Assembly: GCA_036872755.1 (NCBI GenBank) | Contig: JAVHNS010000002.1 | Span: 496,001 to 560,000, forward strand | Reading direction: 5' to 3' | From: Orbilia blumenaviensis | Taxonomy: Eukaryota > Ascomycota > Orbiliomycetes > Orbiliales > Orbiliaceae | Length of the DNA stretch: 64,000 bases | In this document: positions 37,938 to 50,927 of the stretch, piece after piece | Position numbering within the stretch: the first letter of the stretch is position 1 | Layout: each line of letters opens with the position of its first letter | Made by a program: the position numbers and the translations under genes | The notes under the pieces: generated by a model | Told to the model about the DNA's origin: nothing | Database searches by the model: none | The model's input: only the letters and a program-made list of their open reading frames with translations

Positions 37938-38358
37938 TTCGGTTGAACAAAAGACAAAAAAATCCAACAAAAGGTGCGTTGTTGTGGTATCTTGCGGGCG
38001 GACTTGCTGAATCGGGCTGTGCTGCGGTGTTACCATCCAGGGATCTGGACGCATTTTATCACCCCGATTATTTGCGGAGAAAGATTTAGCCGCTTCTTTC
38101 CCCAGCTTGTTCGCCACTAGACTTGCGGAGACCGTTTATCCTCCATTACTTCCTCATTTTCCCCACAAACTGCTAGTCATTATTGTACAGACCTCAAAGC
38201 GAGACCTGATTTCTGACGGTTATAGACATTTCCCCGCAGACACCTTGTCGAACTTTAGACACTTTACTCTATTTTGTGGATCTTGGAATACGGGGTAACG
38301 GAAAGAAGCCCGCCTATAAACATAATTTTGCATTTGGGGAAAACGAAATTCGAAAAAA
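37938..38358. promoter_or_regulatory. Divergent promoter between the MFS carrier and the Zn2Cys6 regulator
   Basis: A 421-bp shared upstream region. It holds a perfect GCGG-N12-CCGC dyad at 38074-38093 and a second TTGCGGAGA copy at 38123-38131, whose other arm, 12 bases on, is a degenerate CTCC. Confidence 0.6.
38074..38093. promoter_or_regulatory. Candidate Zn2Cys6 operator, GCGG-N12-CCGC
   Basis: Inverted CGG half-sites 12 bases apart, the arrangement bound by dimeric Zn2Cys6 regulators (Gal4 uses CGG-N11-CCG). The left arm reads TTGCGGAGAAA. The identical 11 bases recur in reverse orientation in the other divergent promoter of the cluster at 41179-41189. Confidence 0.55.
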
Positions 38359-39688
38359 ATGCTGCAACGGAACGCACCGAGGTTAACAACCGCCTGCGAG
38401 CCATGCAAGAGAAAAAAGAGGAAGGTAAGGGACAAATTCCCCTCCCATAGGTCCGCTCGTGCATAGGACCCCGTAAAAAGATTTGTGGGATGAAGTGCAT
38501 GTGTGGCCATGCGGTTGTATGCACATCAGACACGAGCACCAAATCCTCAATTGAACAAACCTGTGGGACATTTTTTCGAGTCGCTAATACCATCTTCTGA
38601 TAAAATATTTAGTGCGACGGTGCTAGGTAAAAAAAAATACCAAATACAAGAATGGCGAGAATTAAAGCTTCCAGATATGTTTCTAACAATGTGTATCGCA
38701 CAGTCCATTTTGTTCAATGTGCACGCGCACACCTTCAGCTTGCCATTATCTAAGACCCAACCCACGTGGATTGCCACCAGGCTACCTGATAGCTCTAGAG
38801 CAGCGATTAGCAGATACAGAAGCAGCACTGTCACTCTCAATTTCGCTAATCCTTGAGTTGGCGCCAGTTCACTCCATAACAATACGTCAGCCTTCACCTA
38901 GCTGTCTCGAAACTCTCAACGACCAAGTTCTGGACCTAAAAAAGCAAAAGGCTCTTGATTATCTTGAATTGTCTTCGCTAAACCACAAAAACATCAAGAG
39001 TGGAAGAACACCAGATACATCTGCCGAAAAGCGCGAGCAACAAGATGAATGGGAGCGGTGGCCAATAAGTTCTATGGCAGAAGTGTTTTCGTGGTGGTCG
39101 AAGCAACAGCAGCCACCTTCTCCCCGACCACCTAAAATAAGGAGGGCACTAGAAGAGCCGGAAGAACCCGCACCAACACGGTCCCTATCGCCCGTTATAA
39201 CATTCGAAGACACACCTGACGATAACTTAAGCCAGTCATCCCTTGAACCGAGCTTTGGGAGTGATCCCGGATTTCAAGAACGAGGGATGTCAAACAGCCA
39301 TCCGCCTAGTCAGCCTAGCCGCCAGAATTCAGCTAGTGGGCACATGCTTCATGCGACCCGAACTCCTGTAACCCTAGGATCCCCCGCAAATTTCCCCACA
39401 GGCCAAAATAGTGGGTCTCTGTCAACGGAATTTGCGGGGACCTATGCGGCAGAACTTTACTCCAGGCCTTCAACTAGCACTTCTTCAATTATCAACCATC
39501 AACCAATTTTGCCAAGCCAGCTAGACGACTCATACGCTCCACCTTCGATAGCTGGTGCCCGAATACCAGCGGTTGATAGTGGGCAACTCTACCTTCGAAA
39601 TCTGCAAACAAACATATGTGGGCCAACAAAAAGTACAATGTCGGAGAGTGTACGCAGAGTGTTGGATCAGAATACTGGATGGTTTTGA
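38359..39688 (+). CDS. Zn2Cys6 (fungal binuclear cluster) transcription factor, short form
   Basis: Exons 38359-38424, 38613-38626 (14 nt) and 38704-39688, in phase (354 aa). The zinc cluster is assembled across all three exons: the first two cysteines are in CEPCKRKKRK, the third in the 14-nt exon, and the last three in exon 3, with spacing C-x2-C-x6-C-x6-C-x2-C-x6-C. The typical linker RGLPPGYLIALEQRL and a short dimerisation coiled coil follow. The rest is Ser/Pro-rich and disordered, and there is no middle homology (fungal_trans) domain. Family knowledge says the cluster binds CGG triplets, and its own upstream region contains a CGG-N12-CCG dyad, suggesting autoregulation and control of the divergent carrier. 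A start at the Met at 38717 would discard the DNA-binding domain. Confidence 0.85.
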
Positions 39689-39883
39689 TTTCAAAGAAAA
39701 CATTTTAAGAGGGGTAATATAATAGATTGCCCAGCAATATTTAATAGAATCCCATAGCCAAAGTCGATATAGTTAATCATCTCCCATACAGTTACAAGTA
39801 CACATCAAAATTAATGCGTAGTACCATTACTATTAAAGATATTGAGCCCCTTCCGTCGCGCGTGAGCGATGATCCCTATGCGT

Positions 39884-40917
39884 CTAAAATTCTCGGACCT
39901 CAATAATTTTCCGGGCTGAATCCAGCTTCATACTCAATTGGTAATTTTTTCTATTACTTGCAGATGTTTGGAAGAATCCCTTTCTCAGAGGCTCCAAATA
40001 TAACTCGTACGCAGGCATATATCCTTTAACTGTGATTATAGACGTTGTAAGTGACAAGCCGTACGCTTACATAGCCGCTATGAGAGTGAAGACTTACTAA
40101 ATTCTATGACCGCTTCATCCGCCATACCCGTGCCCTTAAGTTTCCATAGCCAAGCTTCTTGCTCTAATCGCCAAGCATACACATTCCTTAGATTATCTGT
40201 ATCAAGATGAACCAAATAATCCCAGTGTTGTGGGCCCATAAACATGTCGTTATATTCACCTAACCGTTCATTGATAAAGGCTAAGTGTTCGAATTCATGA
40301 TTGGAAACTGTCCGTATTGGGAGCTTAAGATCTATATCGTCCGTTGAGGCAGCTATCGCACTTCGCGATTCTTCCCAGGCTGCCTTAAGTGCACTCTCTG
40401 ATAATGCTTGGAACCCCACACACCATCCTTCGAACACCAGAACATCAACGACCTCACCTGGTACTGAGCGATGCCATTCAGACTCTGGCAATCTGTCCCC
40501 CTCCCCGCCAAATTTACTCTTATCGAACACAGGAAAAAGTCTCTCGCCCTTGGTCGGCTGGTCAAATTGTTCGAAGAACCACTTTGCAAGCTCTAGATCG
40601 TGTGTCCCCGGCTGTCCTCGAGTTCTTACAAGTTTGTTCCCGGGATTGGATTCGCGGACTGCCACCAGACCGTCATGCGGCAAATATAAGTCGTCCAGCG
40701 ATAGTGTTTTCGCCGTTAGTCCTGTTTTATTGATTGCGTTGACAATTGCCGCACTCCAGGTGGACTTCCCGCTGCCCTGAAGCCCGGTGACTGCAAGTTT
40801 GAACGGCCGTTGGTATGACCCTGCTTCAAATATTGATGGAGGCGCAGAAACGTGACGCCTGATATGAGGCAGAATGAGCTGGAGCACTCGGTCAACGTCG
40901 AGCTCTACAGTCGCCAT
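39884..40917 (-). CDS. D-glycerate 3-kinase (GLYK/Tda10 family)
   Basis: Phosphorylates D-glycerate with ATP to 3-phosphoglycerate, feeding glycolysis or gluconeogenesis. Exon 1 is 40098-40917; exon 2 is 39884-40029 after a 68-nt intron, joined in phase (321 aa). The Walker A P-loop is GLQGSGKSTWSAAIV (about residues 45-59). LSLDDLYLPHDGLVAV, RGQPGTHDLELAKWFFEQF, FPVFDKSKFGGEGDR and VLVFEGWCVGFQAL are hallmark segments of the GLYK/Tda10 P-loop kinases. Exon 2 supplies the conserved end, including GYMPAYELYLEPLRKGF; stopping at the unspliced stop near 40078 would drop it. The gene is divergent from a tartrate dehydrogenase whose family can yield D-glycerate, so substrate and neighbour agree. 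Tda10 orthologues also occur alone as housekeeping genes. Confidence 0.9.
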
Positions 40918-41416
40918 GTTGAAATCGGGAGTTAACGATTAATTAGGGAGCTATCGCGCGTTGGTGCAATTGCGTCTCCTAGACGTCTTTGATAGTGATG
41001 ATAATTTGACAGATGTAGTCTTGGGGTTAGTGGACAATGATACTGTGCTGTCGAAATGCAAAGTCTTGGGTCCTCAAGTGGAGCTACAGTTGGTGAGATT
41101 AAGCTTCAAACCTTCTTCGGTCCGAAACCGCCACTATGTGTATTCTTGAAGATGTTGCATTTTTTGTGCGGAAAAGAGTTTCTCCGCAAGGCCCCAATGC
41201 TTCACGCAAAGGTTTACTCCGCCAGATAATGTGTTCCGGAGCTATAAAAATGGCAGATGCAGAGGATAAATTTTATTATTGGCTTATCAAGTCATTACCC
41301 AGCTCTTCAGCTCTTATCCATATTAAACACTCTATATTTTACGCTGCGAAGAACAGCAAGACGCTTTCCAAGTTCTTGAGCCCAAACTGAGAGTTCGGTT
41401 ACCCAAAACGGTCAAG
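40918..41416. promoter_or_regulatory. Divergent promoter between the glycerate kinase and tartrate dehydrogenase
   Basis: A 499-bp shared upstream region. It contains a GCGG-N12-CCGC dyad at 41168-41187 and a perfect TTCGG-T-CCGAA palindrome at 41116-41126, which also places inverted CGG triplets. Confidence 0.6.
41168..41187. promoter_or_regulatory. Candidate Zn2Cys6 operator, GCGG-N12-CCGC
   Basis: Same spacing as the dyad at 38074-38093. Its right arm read on the minus strand is TTGCGGAGAAA, identical over 11 bases to the left arm of that site. Confidence 0.55.
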
Positions 41417-42586
41417 ATGTCGCCAACAGCCAATCGAGGCAGACCCACTTACAAGATCGCTTCCATCCCAGCCGACGGGATCGGGCCGGAAGTTGTGGAA
41501 GCCGGCATCGCAGTCCTCCAATGCCTCTGCAAGGCCCTATATACATTCAACTTGGAATTTGAACATTTCAATTGGAGTTCGAACCTTTACCTCAAAACTG
41601 GGAAATATATTCCCGATGGTGGTCTCGAGCGTCTGAAAGAGTTTGACGCAATTCTGTTCGGGGCTGTTGGCGCACCCAATGTTCCAGACCATATTTCGCT
41701 GTGGGGGCTACGATTGGCTATTTGCCAGCCGTTCCAGCAATACGCCAATGTCCGACCTACAAAGATTTTTAGGGGAACACAATCCCCGCTGAGAAACTGC
41801 AACCCAGGTGATCTTGACTGGGTTATCATTAGAGAAAACTCTGAAGGAGAATATGCAGGCCAAGGTGGCCGTTCTCACGTTGGCCAACCATGGGAGGTTG
41901 CCACTGAAGTCGCTATATTCACCAGACACGCAGTGGAAAGACTAGTCCGGTTTGCATTTGAGACAGCACGCTCTCGTCCTAGGAAGCTTTTAACAGTTGT
42001 GACAAAGAGCAATGCTCAGAGGAATGGTATGGTCCTATGGGACGAGGTCGCCGAATTGGTAGCCAAGGACTTCCCAGATGTCACCCATGATAAGATGTTG
42101 GTCGATGCTATGACTGTGAGGATGACACTCAAGCCAGAGTCGCTTGATACTATCGTCGCCTCTAATCTCGTAAGCTTTACCCAACCCCCTTTAAAAGTAT
42201 ACAAGCTTTCATGCTAATATCTGTATGCCTAGCACGCCGATATTCTATCAGATCTTGCTGCTGCCCTAGCTGGATCCATAGGCATTGCCCCAACCTCAAA
42301 TCTCGACCCTACAAGGAAGAACCCTAGTATGTTTGAGCCTATCCACGGCTCAGCATTCGACATCACTGGCAAGGGTGTTGCCAACCCTGTTGCTACTTTC
42401 TGGACCGCTGCAGAAATGCTAGCTTGGTTAGGAGAGGAAGACGCAAGCAATACATTGATGGAATGTGTCGAGCGAGTCTGCGAGAAGGGAATTAAGACCG
42501 TGGATTTGGGTGGAACTGCTACAACTGTTCAAGTTACTTCGGCCGTTTGCGAGGAGATCCAGCGGACCTTGGGTGTTAAGAAATAA
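41417..42586 (+). CDS. Tartrate dehydrogenase/decarboxylase - D-malate dehydrogenase family
   Basis: NAD- and metal-dependent beta-decarboxylating dehydrogenase of the isocitrate/isopropylmalate superfamily. Known members oxidise tartrate to oxaloglycolate, convert meso-tartrate to D-glycerate plus CO2, and D-malate to pyruvate. Exons 41417-42169 and 42233-42586 flank a 63-nt intron with CTAAT, in phase (368 aa, the family size). Motifs: ADGIGPEVVEAGIAVL near the N-terminus, FGAVGAPNVPDHISLWGLRL, QYANVRPTK, WVIIRENSEGEYAGQGG (typical of tartrate/D-malate enzymes), the catalytic lysine segment VVTKSNAQRNGM, metal-binding VDAMT, and the NAD-site FEPIHGSAFDITGKGVANP. The Trp in DHISLWGLRL is typical of this subgroup rather than of Leu2. 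The exact substrate among tartrate isomers and D-malate is inferred from the adjacent glycerate kinase. Confidence 0.92.
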
Positions 42587-43030
42587 TTGCATTTCTTCTC
42601 CCTATCGTTTAATCTCATTGTTTATTGTTATATGCGCTTCCCTTTGTTTTTCTTTATGTTCCTATTCTCATACTTTGCGTTATACGTTACTAGTCCGGGT
42701 TTTCATAGTTATTGGGGTTTTATAGAGAGGTTTTTGGAAAAGGATATTGGAGGTGGAAGGTGGTAGTATTGCAACTGATGTATATTGGCCCTTTGTACCA
42801 ATAATGATCAGCAATATTGTAAATTCTACTCAAGTTAAGGGCACCGGTCCATGTCTATGAAGCATTTTCTGGTCGTATTCTTTGCTCAGATCCATCGGAA
42901 GTTATTGACAAGGGGAGACTTAAAATCTAATGTTCAATTTATCCTAGCCTTTAGTATTATTCTATAACGTCCATGTACGATTGCTTTGTCCCAATGCGCA
43001 TTAATGCTCTTGATTCTAATCCCAGCATTA
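42587..43030. other. Convergent 3' intergenic region
   Basis: AT-rich, with no gene or repeat seen. It is the 3' flank of the tartrate dehydrogenase and of the YpsA-like gene. Confidence 0.5.
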
Positions 43031-43651
43031 TCAAGATGTCCACCTATTATCCTTCAAGAAAGGCTCTATCTTTTCCCTCGGTCTGCCCTCTCCGAATCTA
43101 ATACTTCTCCAACCCCTCGACTTGACTTTCTCCAAAACCCTGTTCAGAAACTCCTCGCTTTCCTTTTCCAACCCCGGCTCCTCACTCTCTCTGGGGCCTC
43201 CAATCGCACATCTCTCAACGTTTGTTTCATCAAGCCACCTGATCACTGCATCGACCTCCCCCTCCCCACCCTCTTCCCTATATTTCCTCAAATTCGCAAA
43301 ATGTATATCCTTTTTCTCCACCTTGCCAACTACTACTCCAATCTCTGTTCCCGCAGAAACAGTTGGCATATCCTCCTCTTTACAAAATGATAAAGTTAAT
43401 ACTCCATCAGCCTCTTCGGTGTTAAGCTTTGTCCGCTCTGCGGATGCTGCAGATTGTGTTTCCCGTAAGCTGCCGTAAGCCGAGGATATGAATTCTTCAG
43501 GGATACGGCCTCGTTCATTAATAAATCCGCGGGGTACAAAGCCTGTGTAGGGTATCCGATGGGATACTGCGACTTTGAGCGCTGCGATGTCGGGCCCGGT
43601 TTGCCCGCCTGATATTATAGTGAAGTTCGGATGCATCTTGGGCAGCGACAC
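43031..43651 (-). CDS. Putative molybdenum carrier / YpsA-like Rossmann protein
   Basis: Single exon, 206 aa. It shows the putative molybdenum-carrier (cpYpsA-related, LOG-like) pattern: ISGGQTGPDIAALKVAVS near the N-terminus, a glycine-rich nucleotide-type loop, then GFVPRGFINERGRIPEEF, the RTKLNTEEADGVLTL strand, and a later strand with TEIGVVVGKVEKKD. The family is named from a bacterial structure; its molybdenum role is not established in fungi. The 71-aa C-terminus (AIGGPRESEEPG, then a Glu/Lys helix) is more variable. An alternative start is the Met at 43636, five codons in. It lies 3' to 3' with the tartrate dehydrogenase and may be unrelated to it. Confidence 0.75.
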   Translation of the reverse strand: MSLPKMHPNFTIISGGQTGPDIAALKVAVSHRIPYTGFVPRGFINERGRIPEEFISSAYGSLRETQSAASAERTKLNTEEADGVLTLSFCKEEDMPTVSAGTEIGVVVGKVEKKDIHFANLRKYREEGGEGEVDAVIRWLDETNVERCAIGGPRESEEPGLEKESEEFLNRVLEKVKSRGWRSIRFGEGRPREKIEPFLKDNRWTS

Positions 43652-43890
43652 TCTCTTGTATGCGGTTTTGAGGACCCTCGGGGTGGTTTTAAATGCCAGT
43701 TCAAAGCTTGAGGGGGCCCTCGTACTTGGGACCGAACTCGGGTAAAACGGTTATAAATCTTTCCCAAGACTTTTTCGATGTGTTGTTGTGGTAGACAGGA
43801 AGTCTGAATCCGGTTCAAGTTCTTTGACAACTAGCAAGACTAAACGCTCTCTCGTTCGAATCTGCCCGAAGAAGTCGATGTGTCGCAAAA

Positions 43891-43983
43891 TGGGGATATA
43901 GCTCAGTTGGTAGAGCGCTTCCTTAGCGTGGGATAAAATTCTACAGTCTGGATGAGGTCCCGGGTTCAATTCCCTGTGTCTCC
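43891..43983 (+). tRNA. tRNA-Ala(AGC)-like gene with intron; stems partly mismatched
   Basis: It starts GGGGATATAGCTCAGTTGG (acceptor strand, A box) and ends GGTTCAATTCC (B box) and TGTCTCCA. The 7-bp acceptor stem pairs (with G-T pairs), the D stem GCTC/GAGC is perfect, and the anticodon loop reads TTAGCG, giving AGC. An intron of about 20 nt after position 37 is needed to close the anticodon arm. Two mismatches remain, one in the anticodon stem (T-T) and one in the T stem (C-T). A trailing T-run lies at 44041. It could be a functional intron-bearing Ala tRNA or a decaying copy. Confidence 0.6.
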
Positions 43984-45557
43984 AAAGCCTGAGGCTTTCT
44001 TCTTTTGGTGCTAGTTAACTTTAGTCTGGATAAAAAGATTTTTTTTTTGGCGACTTTCTTATTTCAATCAATGCGGGAAGCATGAATTCAGTCAAAATGG
44101 AGATAAGGGTCCAATTTATACCAGTTCCAAGGGAGGGCCTTATTCATTGCTAGGAGAAGGTTGACGTATAGCAAGGGCCATCATACCAACTGCCAATATC
44201 AGCCAATGAACCTTTTGTGCGACCAGTTTGGAAGCTGCACACGAAAGCTACCACTACAATCCATTGAGCGGGTCAGGCCACTAGATCTTACGTACAAAGT
44301 ACGCCTCCTGAAGCCCTGCAACGGTGCGTAAATAGTACTTTATTCATGGTACACGCGGTTATATACCACCCAGATGACATACTACGCATGTCAGCTGCCG
44401 ATAACTACCTATGCGACAACGGGCGTGTCATTTTTACGCACAACGTAACCCCTTAAAACCTTCCTGTAGCTATTGAGAGTATGCACGAGATTTGAAGGGT
44501 CCCCGAAGTATACCCAATCGTATACGATGATTCTTAACAACCGGATGGGTCATTGCTCAGTTGACTTCGGATCAAAGGAAGCTGGAAATAACAGCACGAA
44601 GTTTTATTGCATTAGCTTTAGAAGTTCGGAGAGACGTCGGTGCGCCGCTTAGGCCCATTCACAGCTAGATAGCCATGGTGTTTCGAAAATATATTATATC
44701 AGAAGTATAACTAAGCCTGATTGAATGTTTATTGTATTGATCATATATATCGAAATAGGTTTTTGGCGATACAAATACTCGGACTATTGACCAAGTACTT
44801 TGTCCGCATACTTAAAAAAAAAAAACAGTGAGCAAATTAGAATAGCCCCCATGTGGCCACACACGCTGGGCATGTTTCAATGCGACCTTGCCTAATAATG
44901 TATGGGTGAGATGGGCGTGGTTGCTCCATGTTTATAATCCAACGAATCAGCTTAACTCACGACATAGTCCAGAATGAATCTAGAACTAAGAATGAACGAC
45001 GAAGCTGTGTTGTCTACAGAATACAACAAAGGCTCCCTAATCATTGATAGTAGTTGATCATTCAAAAACGCGTCCATATTATGGCGTCTAAGACTGAGAC
45101 CAATATACAATACGACACGTTATAGAGACAATTCCCTTGGCGAGTGCACATGTTGAAGGTAAGACTGTGTAGTGGTCCCCATTACTAATAAATTCAACAA
45201 GCTTATGTAGACAATAATAACACAAAGGTGCGAAAGAAAATGAAGCTCGACTGATATAATTTTGTCCAAGAAATAAATGCCAAGTCCTGCGGTACCCCGA
45301 GTATCCCCCTTCTTTTCCAAATGTAATACCCAAGTTCAAGCAAGTCCCGGTCCGATTGTGATTTTGAGGTCGATCGAGCCGGGATCCAGAATCCAGGGTC
45401 TAGAAGGATAGGTAAATCGGGAGCAACGGAGGAAGAAATTACTAAAAGACAGCTTATTCACTGATTTACGCCTTTTCTTAAATCAACGAAAAGAGGAAGG
45501 AAATGGAAAGATAGAGGTTAGCTTAGACTAAACGTGCGCAAGGACAGCCGAATATGC
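43984..45557. other. Intergenic region of 1.6 kb
   Basis: No gene, tRNA or repeat recognised between the tRNA-like gene and the 3' end of SEC23. Confidence 0.5.
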
Positions 45558-48322
<2,765 letters not shown>

Positions 48323-49314
48323 CCTGGCCCTCTCCAAAGCTTATCGGCGATACAATCGTTGAGTATGCGATGGCTAGAAGATGTGGTTGGTGGTAGCGAT
48401 GACGTGGTACGGAGAGGTAGAGTTAAGAGAGAGTCGGTGGGGGTGGTGTTGAAGCTTTGCTTTAGATATGAGGTCAACCGAAGACGTCAAAATTTTGGAG
48501 GGCGTCTGTCCACAAATATAAATATATGCAGTCCCGAACCACTTCCCTGGAATCATACAAGACAGACTGCTTTCCTCTGAATACCTGCAAGCTCCAGCTA
48601 AAAGTACCAGTACAAATGGGGTTTTATCGTTACAGCGAAGCTCCGGTGGGCGGCGTGGTGGGGAGAAGTAGCTGTCCCTCGTCGCAGTTGGAGCCACATA
48701 AACAACATCCCCCAGCAACACAATCCGTCATATAAACTACGGTGTCAACTAGCTAAGTAGACTAGATGGACAGACAAATACATTGGCAATTGCAATTGTG
48801 TACGACACGACATCAGGACTAACCCAGGACAGTTCAGAGAATATTATGACTCCTGCAAAATGATTCTTCGGATTTGGGGGCTGTGGCTTCTGCTCGAAAT
48901 CAAGGCCAATCCGAGTATCCTAGTAGCTACCTAAGTATAAGTACTATACAGGTGGGCAGATTGATGCTAGTCGAAGTGCACCTAATAAGAGATATATCCA
49001 GCAAACGGGGCATTAAACCCGGTTGAAAGTCTAGAGCTAACACCAAAGCCCAGCCGGATTCTATCATCGGGAAACCCTTAAGATATTAAAATGTAAAAAA
49101 AAAAAAAAAAAAAAAAAGCGAGTCCTCATTTATATAAAAAGCTAGGAGCCATGATATATGCCAAGAAAGAACTTGGATCCCTCATATAATGCTTCTGGCT
49201 AGATCCGCAAACTGCTTGGGTAGCAGGTGAAGCCACATCTCCAGCCTTCAAACCAACCCAAGCCAACCCAAATAGAATGCAATGAGCTGAATGCCAGGCC
49301 TTAGATGGATTAGT
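48323..49314. other. Intergenic region upstream of SEC23
   Basis: Contains the SEC23 promoter and a 23-base A run at 49095-49117. No gene is seen. Confidence 0.5.
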
Positions 49315-50927
49315 TTAGCCGAACATATCTTCTGCTTTCTGTCGCCTTGCGCCCCTCCTATTGCCTGCAGGCTCGCTGATTCGATTAAATAAGCTATTCG
49401 AAGCCTTGTCCGGGAGCAATTCGATCCCGGCATTCGAATGCCCACCCTGGCCCTTTGCCGTGCCGCGAATGCTAATACCCCCGCCAGCAGAGCCGCGAAT
49501 AGATAGCCCAATATCGTCAACAGCCATATCATGCCTTGAAGGTCTCGTAGCGCCCCTCGGGTGATCCATTCGATCCGCCAACGATCTTTGTTGGTCTGTT
49601 CGGTCGGGAAATAGTTCAATAGTCCGCCCCGTATCTCTCGGTCTTTCTCTTTCCCTTCGCTGCCTCTGTGGGCTCTGGCCTCTCTTAGGCATTTCCACAG
49701 GGTCGTCGATAGAGAATAATGTACGAGGGGGTGTATCAGGTCTATGACCAATTGGACTGCCCTCTCTTTTCCTACTAAATCCATCTCCCTTCACAGGAAA
49801 CAGCTCAACGCTCGCGTTCTTGACTTTCTCAGGGAATAGTTCCATGCCGTCATTCTTTGGTTCTTCGGGGAAGAGTTCAACGCTGGCGTTCTTCGTCTTC
49901 GTGGGAAACAATTCAACTGGGGATCGTGACCGTGACCGCCGACCACCACGCCTTTCCACAGCCCCTCCACCCGGGAATAATTCCAATGGCTCCCGCCGGC
50001 GGTTCTCCTCGTCGTCATATCTTGATCGGCTTCGTCTTCTGTCATCCCAATCTTGATTTTCTCCACGTGACCCGTCTCGGTATTTATCATCGTAATCCCT
50101 TTTCCTATATTCCCTTCGCTCCCTTCGTTCCTTCTCTTGTTCCCTTTTCCTCTTCTCCAGTTGCTCAACTCGATCCTCTTCCGGGTGGAACAGATAGTAC
50201 CGACTTCGTTCTCGCGCTCCTTTCTAATTGCCAAAGTAAAATCCACTGTTAGCCTTTTCTTAACAAATTCAACAATAAAATAGAATATTCCACAAACCTC
50301 CTTCTTATCCGTCACAAAGGCCAGTCTAATATCCAGCCTTGCCAAAGGAAAATCCGCACTACTTTTCGCTTCCCTTAGCTCCCACGGCCTCGACTGCCGT
50401 CCAATATCCGTGCTTAGCGCGCCTAATGCCGCCACAGCCGTCTCTTCATCTTTATACACCAAGTTCAAACTTGTATCGTCAATCCACTCCAGTTTTTCGA
50501 CAGTAGGCTCTGGGAAATGGCCTGCAATCCAGGTTTTAACGTCATCCGAAGACATGCTGTCGAGACCCCGGAGGTGGACTTTATTCGGGACGACATCATC
50601 TGGCGGCGGTTGAGTATTTACAGGTGTCTCTAGTGCGAAATCTGCTGGTCCTGATGCCTGTATTCCTAGAGATTAGCTTGGTTTCTGGCCTCCTCTACCT
50701 GAGCATGGTCGCCCGCCGAGTGAAGCGAGCAACGGGCGCCCACTCGTTCCATCGCCAATTCCAAAGAAAAGAAAGAGGCGGGAGAAAGAGATACATACCC
50801 CTTCCATAGCCATCACTTCATCTTCATCCAACATTTCTGTGTCCAAGCTAATGCTAGCATACTCCGTGGGCGGCGCACCAGGGGCGTGGACCCCGCCAGT
50901 ATTGAATGGTTGTACCGACATGTCCAT
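49315..50927 (-). CDS. NCBP3 (nuclear cap-binding subunit 3)-like RNA-binding protein with ELFP repeats
   Basis: Exons 50799-50927, 50298-50657 and 49315-50223, in phase (465 aa). The start MDMSVQPFNTGGVHAP is chosen as the nearest Met before the conserved EYASISLDTEMLD; in-frame Mets at 51071 and 51113 could add up to 62 residues. Residues about 63-160 form the RRM-like NCBP3/DUF2414 domain: NKVHLRGLDSMSSDDVKTWI, VEKLEWIDDTSLNLVYKDEE and AAVAALGALS, with the WIDDTS aromatic/acidic signature. SRYYLFHPEEDRVEQLEKR then leads into an Arg/Glu-rich region. Human NCBP3 acts in mRNA cap binding and export; a similar nuclear role is inferred. The C-terminal 300 residues contain six ELFP motifs and one ELLP variant at irregular intervals (for example VELFPTKTKNAS and MELFPEKVKNAS). 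Confidence 0.85.

Noticed and set aside
37938..38117. N-terminal extension of the MFS carrier from the Met at 38117
   Set aside because: It would read through the promoter dyad and add a low-complexity stretch unlike carrier N-termini.
43031..43651. YpsA-like gene as a member of the tartrate cluster
   Set aside because: It is convergent with the dehydrogenase, shares no promoter dyad and has no obvious role in the route.
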